NCBI RefSeq assembly: GCF_013131805.1
Contig: NZ_JABJRC010000007.1
Coordinates: forward strand, 186,001 to 250,000
Source of the DNA: Kribbella sandramycini
GTDB lineage: Bacteria; Actinomycetota; Actinomycetes; Propionibacteriales; Kribbellaceae
Length of the DNA: 64,000 nt
Reading direction: 5' to 3'
Below are positions 57,751 through 64,000 of the stretch, piece by piece (position 1 is the stretch's first letter; every line of letters begins with the position of its first letter). The notes under the pieces were generated by a model. That model was not told where the DNA came from, searched no databases, and was given only the letters and a program-made list of their open reading frames with translations. Both the position numbers and the translations under genes were made by a program.

Positions 57751-59856
57751 CTAGGTCGCGTCGGCCTCCGCCGTGGTCGCCACCTCCGCGGCGGCCTCGG
57801 CGCCCTGCTCGAGCAGGACCTGGAAACCTGCGGCGTCCAATATCTTCACCCCGAGCTGCACCGCTTTGTCGTACTTCGATCCGGGCGAGTCGCCGACCAC
57901 GACGAACGACGTCTTCTTCGAGACCGAGCTCGCGGCCTTGCCGCCGCGGGACACGATCGCCTCGGTCGCCTCGTCGCGGCTGAACCCCTCGACCGTGCCG
58001 GTGACGACGATCGAGAGCCCGCTCAGCGTCTGCTCGACGACCGGCCCCGTCCGCTCCTGCCGCAGCACGACGCCGGCGGCTTTCCACTTGTCGACGATGG
58101 CTTGGTGCCAGTCGACCTCGAACCATTCGATCACCGCGTGGGCGATGGTCGGGCCGACGCCTTCGATCTCGGCCAGCTCCTCCTCGCTCGCGGCGCGGAC
58201 CTGATCGATGTCGTCGTACACCGCGGCAAGCGCCTGCGCGGCGGTCGGGCCGACATGCCGGATCGAGAGCGCGACCAGGCCGCGGGCCAGCGGCTGCGTT
58301 TTGGCCTGCTCCAGATTGGCCAGCAGCCGCAGCGCGTTCGCCGACAAGGCGCCCGCCTTGGTGGTGAAGAACGGGCTGCGGGCCAGCGCCTCCTCGGTGA
58401 GGCCGAACAGGTCGCCCTCGTCCTTGATCAGCTCGCCGCCGATCAGCGCGTCCGCGCCCTTGAAACCGAGCACCTCGATATCGAACGCCGCGCGCCCGGC
58501 CAGGTGGAAGATCCGCTCCCGCAGCTGGGCCGGACAGGACTGCGAGTTCGGGCAGCGGATGTCGACGTCGCCCTCCTTCATCGGGCGCAGCGTCGTCCCG
58601 CAGGAGGGGCATTCGGTCGGCATCACGAACTCGCGCGCGTCGGCGGGCCGCAGCTCGACCACCGGGCCGAGGATCTCCGGGATCACGTCCCCGGCCTTGC
58701 GCAGGACGACGGTGTCGCCGATCCAGACGCCCTTGCGTTTGACCTCCTGCGCGTTGTGCAGCGTCGCGAACTCGACCGTCGAGCCGGCCACCCGGACCGG
58801 CTCCATCTTCCCGTAGGGCGTGACGCGGCCGGTGCGGCCGACGTTCACCTCGATGTCGAGGAGTTTGGTGGTGACCTCCTCCGGCGGGTACTTGAAGGCG
58901 ATCGCCCAGCGCGGCGCGCTCGACGTCGAGCCGAGCGCGCGCTGCAGGTCGACCTCGTCGACCTTGACCACGACGCCGTCGATCTCGTGGTCGACCGAGT
59001 GCCGGTTCTCGCCGTAGTACGCGATGAACTCGTTCACCTCGGCGAGGGTCTCGACCTTGCGGGCCCGGTCGCTGACCGGCAGCCCCCAGGCTTTCAGCTG
59101 CTCGTACGCCGCCGACAGCCGGCCGACGTGGTAGCCCTCGACGCGGCCGAGACCGTGGACGACGAAGCGCAGCGGGCGGCTCGCCGAGACCCGGGGATCC
59201 TTCTGGCGCAAGGATCCGGCGGCGCTGTTGCGCGGGTTGGAGAACGGATCCTTCCCGGCGGCGACGAGCTGCGCGTTCAGCTCCTCGAAGTCCTCGACGC
59301 GGAAGTAGACCTCGCCGCGCACCTCGAGGAACGCCGGCAACTCCGCGCCGTTCAGCTCGTTCGGGATGCTCTTGATGGTGTGGACATTGAGCGTGACGTC
59401 CTCACCGGTGCGGCCGTCGCCGCGGGTGGCGCCGCTGACCAGCCGGCCGTGTTCGTAGACCAGGTCGAGAGCGAGCCCGTCGACCTTCAGCTCGCACAGG
59501 AACCCCGAGTCGTGGATCTGCTGCAGCGTGACCTCGCGCTCCAGCCGTTTGGCCCAGGCCTCCATCTGCTCGGCGGAGAACGCGTTGGCCAGGCTCTCCA
59601 TCCGCGTCGGGTGCTGCACGGGGGTGAACAGCGTCGAGATCGGCGCGCCGACCTTCTGCGTCGGGGAATCCGGCGTGCGGAGCTCCTGGTACTGCTCCTC
59701 GATCCCTTGCAACTCGTGCATGAGCGCGTCGAAATCGGCGTCGGAGATGACCGAGCTGCCCAGGTAGTACTTCACCCGGTGCTCCTCGATCTCCTTGCTC
59801 AGCGTGGCATGCCGCTCCCGCACCTCGGCGGGCGGCGCCGGAATCTCTTCGCTCAT
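57751..59856 (-). CDS. ligA: NAD-dependent DNA ligase
   Basis: A 701-residue protein from ATG 59856. The adenylation domain has the nucleotide-accepting Lys in CELKVDGLAL. OB-fold, zinc finger (ECPSCGTTLRP ... RCPNSQSCPAQL, four cysteines), helix-hairpin-helix repeats and a C-terminal BRCT domain (SGLSIVVTGTVEGFSRDEAT) follow. It seals nicks in replication and repair. Full length for the family. Confidence 0.96.
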   Translation of the reverse strand: MSEEIPAPPAEVRERHATLSKEIEEHRVKYYLGSSVISDADFDALMHELQGIEEQYQELRTPDSPTQKVGAPISTLFTPVQHPTRMESLANAFSAEQMEAWAKRLEREVTLQQIHDSGFLCELKVDGLALDLVYEHGRLVSGATRGDGRTGEDVTLNVHTIKSIPNELNGAELPAFLEVRGEVYFRVEDFEELNAQLVAAGKDPFSNPRNSAAGSLRQKDPRVSASRPLRFVVHGLGRVEGYHVGRLSAAYEQLKAWGLPVSDRARKVETLAEVNEFIAYYGENRHSVDHEIDGVVVKVDEVDLQRALGSTSSAPRWAIAFKYPPEEVTTKLLDIEVNVGRTGRVTPYGKMEPVRVAGSTVEFATLHNAQEVKRKGVWIGDTVVLRKAGDVIPEILGPVVELRPADAREFVMPTECPSCGTTLRPMKEGDVDIRCPNSQSCPAQLRERIFHLAGRAAFDIEVLGFKGADALIGGELIKDEGDLFGLTEEALARSPFFTTKAGALSANALRLLANLEQAKTQPLARGLVALSIRHVGPTAAQALAAVYDDIDQVRAASEEELAEIEGVGPTIAHAVIEWFEVDWHQAIVDKWKAAGVVLRQERTGPVVEQTLSGLSIVVTGTVEGFSRDEATEAIVSRGGKAASSVSKKTSFVVVGDSPGSKYDKAVQLGVKILDAAGFQVLLEQGAEAAAEVATTAEADAT

Positions 59857-59888
59857 GGGCAAAACCTACAACTGCCCGCCGACAATTC

Positions 59889-60857
59889 TCAGGAGTTGGC
59901 GAACTCGGCGACGACTTCCGCGGCGCGGCGGCAGAGCTCGAGCCGGGCCCGCGCGTCGTCGGCGCCGGCGAGCCCGCAGGTCGGCGTGATCACGGTTGTC
60001 CTGAGCAACGCCGGGTCGAGCCCGAGCTCCTCCCAGCGCCGCAGCAACGGCCGTGCCGTCCGCTCCGGATCGGCCAGCGCGCCGGTTGTCGGGACCAGCC
60101 CCGCGTAGAGCGTGGCACCGGCCTCGGCAGCCAGAGCGATCTGCTCCCAAGCCGGCTCGTTCAGCAACGAGATGTCCACAGCAAGCCCGGTAGCGCCGGA
60201 CTTTGTGAACACCTCGATCGGTGGGCGCGCAGCGCAGCAGTGAACGACAGTCGGCGCCGCCGTGGTCAAAAGGCTCAACAGCTCAACCGCTCCGGGGCCG
60301 TCAACCGACCGATGCTTACCCCAACCGGATGCGGTCGGGATGGCACCAGCCAGAACAGCAGGCAGCGCAGGCTCGTCGAGCTGCAGCAACAGCTCGGCCC
60401 CTGGCACTCGCTTGCGCACCTCAGCAACATGCTGCTGGACGCCGGCCGCCAGCGCCTGAGCCAGGTCGCGCCGCGCGCCGTGGTCGGCCAGCACCTTGTC
60501 ACCGCGCGGCAGCTCCAGCGTGGCAGCCAGAGTCCACGGACCGGTGACCTGCAGTTTCAGCGGCCCGCTGTAGCCGTAGGCGAGCTCTTCGAGCACATCG
60601 AGGTCCTCGGCCAGCAGCGAACGCGCCCTGCGCTGGTCGACACTCGCACGCGGATCACTGCCACCCGTCAGTCGCCATCCGGCCGGCTGCAGGTCCGCAG
60701 CGAGCTCGGTCAGTACGGCGATGGCCCGGCTGAGCATGTCGCCGTACGGGCGGGCCGGCAGCTCCGCCAGGAACGGTACGTCGACCGCCTCCAGCAGCAC
60801 CTTCGTCCACTCCCGGATGTCCTCCCCCGGCAGCGACCCCAGACCGGTAGTGGTCAT
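59889..60857 (-). CDS. MetE-like (UROD/MetE superfamily) protein
   Basis: A 322-residue protein resembling the C-terminal half of cobalamin-independent methionine synthase. It has a zinc-ligand-like His-Cys (VVHCCA), a later Cys (TPTCGLAGAD), LLLQLDEPALP and SLLNEPAW. The N-terminal half of MetE is missing, so it may be a core-MetE-type methyltransferase with a different methyl donor. Its ATG overlaps the mnmA stop (ATGA), so it is coupled to the tRNA thiolation genes. Confidence 0.78.
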   Translation of the reverse strand: MTTTGLGSLPGEDIREWTKVLLEAVDVPFLAELPARPYGDMLSRAIAVLTELAADLQPAGWRLTGGSDPRASVDQRRARSLLAEDLDVLEELAYGYSGPLKLQVTGPWTLAATLELPRGDKVLADHGARRDLAQALAAGVQQHVAEVRKRVPGAELLLQLDEPALPAVLAGAIPTASGWGKHRSVDGPGAVELLSLLTTAAPTVVHCCAARPPIEVFTKSGATGLAVDISLLNEPAWEQIALAAEAGATLYAGLVPTTGALADPERTARPLLRRWEELGLDPALLRTTVITPTCGLAGADDARARLELCRRAAEVVAEFANS

Positions 60858-61945
60858 GCGTGCTGCGGGGTGACGCGAGCGACCGAGTCGATGGTGGCGG
60901 AGCCGATGACACGGGTGCCGTCGTACAGGACGACGGCCTGGCCGGGAGCTACTGCAGTGGCCGGCTCGGTGAAGGTGACGTGCACCTGGTCGTCCTCAAG
61001 GCGTGCAGTGACAGCCACCTCGTCACCGTGCGCACGCAGCTGAGCCGTCGCCTGCAGCTCCGCCGTCGGCGCCGGGCCGCACCACCGGGGCTTCGAAGCG
61101 GTCAGCCCGGTCACTGCAAGCTCCTCACGGGAGCCAACGGTGACCGTGCGCTCCACCGGGCTGATGTCCAGTACGAAACGCGGCTTGCCGTCCGCGGCCG
61201 GCGTACCGATCCGCAGGCCCTTGCGCTGGCCGACGGTGAACCCGTGCGTGCCCTTGTGCTCACCGAGCTTGTTGCCCTGCGCGTCGACGATGTCACCGGG
61301 CGCCTCCCCCAGCTGTGCGCTGAGGAACGCGGGGGTGTTGCCGTCGGCAATGAAGCAGATGTCGTGGCTGTCCGGCTTGTCGGCGACCGACAGGCCGCGC
61401 CGCGCCGCCTCTTCGCGGATCTCGGTCTTGGGCGTGTCACCGAGCGGGAAGAACGCGTGGGCGAGCTGCTCCTGGGTGAGGACGCCGAGCACGTAGGACT
61501 GGTCCTTGGCCGGGTCGACCGCGCGGTGCAGCTCACGGCCGGTCGCGGTGTCGACGATGCGCGCGTAGTGGCCGGTGACGACCGCATCGAAGCCCAGCGC
61601 CAGCGCACGCTCAAGAACGGCGCTGAACTTGACCTTCTCGTTGCAGCGCAGGCACGGGTTCGGTGTGCGACCGGCGGCGTACTCGTTGACGAAGTCCTCG
61701 ACGACGTCGGCGTGGAAGCGCTCGGCCAGATCCCAGACGTAGAACGGGATGCCGATCACGTCGGCGGCCCGGCGGGCGTCCCGCGAGTCCTCGATCGTGC
61801 AGCACCCGCGGGCGCCGGTGCGGTACGACTGCGGGTTGCGGCTGAGTGCCAGGTGCACTCCGGTCACGTCGTGCCCGGCCTCTGCCATCCGCGCCGCCGC
61901 GACGGCGGAGTCGACCCCGCCGGACATGGCTGCGAGTACCCGCAT
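60854..61945 (-). CDS. mnmA: tRNA-specific 2-thiouridylase
   Basis: A 363-residue protein with the PP-loop motif AMSGGVDSAVAA, the catalytic cysteine in NPCLRCNEKVKF, a second Cys in SHDICFIAD, and HGFTVGQRKGL. It adenylates and thiolates U34 of tRNA for Lys, Glu and Gln using sulfur relayed from a cysteine desulfurase. The ATG overlaps the desulfurase stop by one base. Confidence 0.95.
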   Translation of the reverse strand: MRVLAAMSGGVDSAVAAARMAEAGHDVTGVHLALSRNPQSYRTGARGCCTIEDSRDARRAADVIGIPFYVWDLAERFHADVVEDFVNEYAAGRTPNPCLRCNEKVKFSAVLERALALGFDAVVTGHYARIVDTATGRELHRAVDPAKDQSYVLGVLTQEQLAHAFFPLGDTPKTEIREEAARRGLSVADKPDSHDICFIADGNTPAFLSAQLGEAPGDIVDAQGNKLGEHKGTHGFTVGQRKGLRIGTPAADGKPRFVLDISPVERTVTVGSREELAVTGLTASKPRWCGPAPTAELQATAQLRAHGDEVAVTARLEDDQVHVTFTEPATAVAPGQAVVLYDGTRVIGSATIDSVARVTPQHA

Positions 61946-63147
61946 CAGGTGTTCCTTCCCACGTTCTGCAGACCGGCGGACTGCGCACGCTCCACTACCG
62001 GTCCGATGTTCTCCAGTACGGCGTCGATGTCGGTCTGACTCGACGTGTGCCCCAGGGTGAAGCGCAGCGACCCGCGGGCGCGCTGGTCGTCGTACCCCAT
62101 GGCAAGTAGCACGTGGCTGGGCTCTGCCACGCCGGCGTTGCAGGCCGAGCCGGTGGACACCTCGATGCCCCGGGCGTCGAGCAACAGCAACAGCGAGTCG
62201 CCCTCACAGCCACCGAAGGACAAGTGTGCATTACCAGGCAGTCGGCCCACTGGGTCGCCAGACAGCTTCGCAGCGTCGACAGTGGCCAGCACACCGTTGA
62301 TCAGCTGGTCGCGCAGCCCAGTCAGCCGCAGCGCCTCCCCCGGCTGGTCTTGCACCGAGTGTTGGACGGCGACGGCGAAGCCGGCGATGGCCGGTGCGTC
62401 CAGCGTCCCGGACCGTACGTCGCGCTCCTGGCCGCCGCCGTGCTGCACGGCGGTCAGCTTGGTCTCCTTGTGCACGACCAGCGCGCCGACGCCGTACGGG
62501 CCGCCCAGCTTGTGGGCCGAGACGGTCATCGCGTCGACACCGAGCGCAGCGAAGTCCACCGGCACCTGGCCGATCGCCTGGACGGCGTCGGTGTGCACCG
62601 GGATGCCGTATTCCGCGGCGATCGCGGCGATCTCCTCGACGGGCTGCAGCGTGCCGACCTCGTTGTTGGCCATCATCACCGTGACGAACGACACCGACTC
62701 CGGCTCGCAGGCGATGGCCCGGCGGACGTCGTCCGGCCGGACGCGGCCCAGCTCGTCGACCGGCAGCCACTCGATCTGGGCGCCCTCGTGCTGGCCGAGC
62801 CAGACGGCCGGATCCAGCACAGCGTGGTGCTCGATACCGCTCAGCAGGATCCGGCGGCGGCGCGGGTCTTCAGCGAGGCGCGCCCACCACAACCCCTTCA
62901 GGGCGAGGTTGTCGGCCTCGGTGCCGCCGGAGGTGAACACGACTTCGCTCGGCTGCGCTCCGAGCGCGGCGGCGATGGTCTCGCGGGACTCCTCGACCGT
63001 ACGCCGAGCCGCGCGGCCGGCTCCGTGCAGTGACGAGGCGTTACCCGTCCGGCCCAGCTGCGCCGTCATCGCCTCGATGGCCGCGGGCAGCATCGGTGTC
63101 GTCGCGGCGTGGTCGAGGTAGACCGCACGAGGGCGCAAAGAGGTCAT
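61945..63147 (-). CDS. Cysteine desulfurase (IscS/NifS family)
   Basis: A 400-residue PLP enzyme from ATG 63147. It starts with VYLDHAATTPM and has TSGGTEADNLAL, the PLP lysine in VSAHKLGGPYG and the active-site Cys in STGSACNAGVAEPSHVL. It removes sulfur from cysteine as a persulfide, most directly for MnmA, encoded next (one-base overlap), and possibly for Fe-S cluster assembly. Confidence 0.94.
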   Translation of the reverse strand: MTSLRPRAVYLDHAATTPMLPAAIEAMTAQLGRTGNASSLHGAGRAARRTVEESRETIAAALGAQPSEVVFTSGGTEADNLALKGLWWARLAEDPRRRRILLSGIEHHAVLDPAVWLGQHEGAQIEWLPVDELGRVRPDDVRRAIACEPESVSFVTVMMANNEVGTLQPVEEIAAIAAEYGIPVHTDAVQAIGQVPVDFAALGVDAMTVSAHKLGGPYGVGALVVHKETKLTAVQHGGGQERDVRSGTLDAPAIAGFAVAVQHSVQDQPGEALRLTGLRDQLINGVLATVDAAKLSGDPVGRLPGNAHLSFGGCEGDSLLLLLDARGIEVSTGSACNAGVAEPSHVLLAMGYDDQRARGSLRFTLGHTSSQTDIDAVLENIGPVVERAQSAGLQNVGRNT

Positions 63148-63331
63148 AACACTCTCAAGGGTAAGTCCTGCGCGGATGTTCCCGATCCGCCGCCGGGATT
63201 CCGGACCCGCCGAGGCGTTCGTCCGGGTCGACGAAATCGGATCGGCTGCTTGTCGCGGAGGACGAACACAGCGGTTGCGGGGACGCCTAGCATCGGTTCC
63301 GGCAGCCGAACCGCCCCTCGAGGAGGACTTC

Positions 63332-64000
63332 GTGACCCGACGTCTGCGCATCGACGACCTGGCCGGCCTAGCGGTCCCTGAGCAGCCCACTCTGGCTCCG
63401 GACGGCACTCAGATCGTCTACGTCCTGCGGACAACCGATGCGCAGGCCGACCGGGACCTGCGAAGCCTCTGGCGAGTGCCCGCGGCAGGCGGCACCCCAC
63501 AGCAACTCACGCGGGGCGACAGCGACACCTGGCCGGTCTGGTCACCGGACGGCAGCCAGCTGGCCTTTCTGCGCGCCAAGGACGGGCCACGGCAGCTGTG
63601 GGTACTCCCGGCAGCCGGTGGCGAGCCAGAGCAGCTGACCACGCTGCCGCTAGGGGCTGGTGCACCGCGGTGGAGTCCGGACGGCACCCAGCTCGCTTTC
63701 ACCGCCCCGGTCGATACAACTCCGGGCGCTGGCGACAAGACGCCGACTGCGACCAAACGACTGGACTATCAGGCGGACGGCGTCGGCTGGCTGCGTTCTG
63801 CCCGCAAACACCTGCATATCGTCGAGGTCGCGACCAAGAAGTGCCGACAGGCCACTGAAGGCGACTGGCACGCCGGCGACCCGGCCTGGTCGCCGGACGG
63901 CAGCCAACTGGCGTTTGCCGCCGCGATGGCAGCGGATGCGGACCTCGCGCCGAAAGCACCGGCGTACGTGCTGGATGCGACGGATGCGAAGGCGAAGCCG
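63332..64000 (+). CDS. S9 (prolyl oligopeptidase-type) peptidase, N-terminal part
   Basis: An open frame of 223 codons running off the window, starting at GTG 63332 five bases after AGGAGG. It shows repeated WD40-like PD40 motifs (WSPDGSQLAF, WSPDGTQLAF, LAPDGTQIVY) of the N-terminal beta propeller of S9 peptidases. The catalytic alpha/beta hydrolase domain would lie beyond the window. Divergent from the cysteine desulfurase gene. Confidence 0.82.
   Translation, partial: MTRRLRIDDLAGLAVPEQPTLAPDGTQIVYVLRTTDAQADRDLRSLWRVPAAGGTPQQLTRGDSDTWPVWSPDGSQLAFLRAKDGPRQLWVLPAAGGEPEQLTTLPLGAGAPRWSPDGTQLAFTAPVDTTPGAGDKTPTATKRLDYQADGVGWLRSARKHLHIVEVATKKCRQATEGDWHAGDPAWSPDGSQLAFAAAMAADADLAPKAPAYVLDATDAKAKP

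Noticed and set aside
1..64000. CRISPR arrays, rRNA genes or replication origin
   Set aside because: No regularly spaced repeats of CRISPR type, no rRNA sequence and no DnaA-box cluster were seen.

Overview
The window is high-GC actinobacterial chromosome. Gene order (IclR regulator, tRNA-Glu, tRNA-Gln, gltX ... cimA ... ilvE, leuB ... serA ... ilvC-ilvN-ilvB ... gatB-gatA-gatC ... ligA ... mnmA, cysteine desulfurase) follows the conserved branched-chain amino acid / gltX / gat / lig segment of Streptomyces and relatives. A Kribbella- or Nocardioides-type organism is my inference; no species marker is present. GC drops noticeably only in the accessory block at about 35.5-49.7 kb.

Layout. 0-7.5 kb: end of an NdgR/LtbR-type regulator, a palindromic repeat block, tRNA-Glu(CUC), tRNA-Gln(CUG), a CPBP membrane protease, gltX, a fumarylacetoacetase-family enzyme, a GNAT enzyme and the potassium transporter kup. 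7.5-12.5 kb: a DinB-superfamily gene behind a perfect LexA-type box, then nrdA-nrdB behind putative NrdR boxes and a cobalamin riboswitch. The small subunit has the residues of a class Ic (Mn/Fe, tyrosine-radical-free) R2. 12.5-14.1 kb: SDR plus TetR regulator with a palindromic operator. 14-28.3 kb: branched-chain amino acid biosynthesis (cimA with a coupled ACT protein, ilvE, leuB, ilvC, ilvN, ilvB, ilvD) with serA in between. cimA and ilvB each have a leader-peptide attenuator (MNSYRVIIP and MRSILLVLVRRAD).

28-35.5 kb: a methyltransferase, MerR/SnoaL pair, MoaD-like protein with a BNR propeller, a D-2-hydroxyacid dehydrogenase and cyclopropane fatty acid synthase. 35.5-49.7 kb: polymorphic-toxin island. 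A LamG/DNRLRE secreted protein, a 2245-residue RHS protein with a Hint domain and C-terminal toxin, and an overlapping immunity gene form an operon. They are surrounded by a second immunity paralogue, two orphan rhs fragments, frameshifted small genes, and broken copies of the neighbouring moaD and cfa genes. The broken copies suggest the island grew inside a tandem duplication of the moaD-cfa segment.

49.9-64 kb: a PQQ-dehydrogenase-like lipoprotein, a YflT/general-stress-like protein, gatB-gatA-gatC, an ACT protein, two membrane proteins, ligA, a MetE-like protein, mnmA, a cysteine desulfurase and the start of an S9 peptidase. gltX, tRNA-Gln and gatCAB together form the indirect Gln-tRNA(Gln) route; the cysteine desulfurase and MnmA form the tRNA 2-thiouridine relay.
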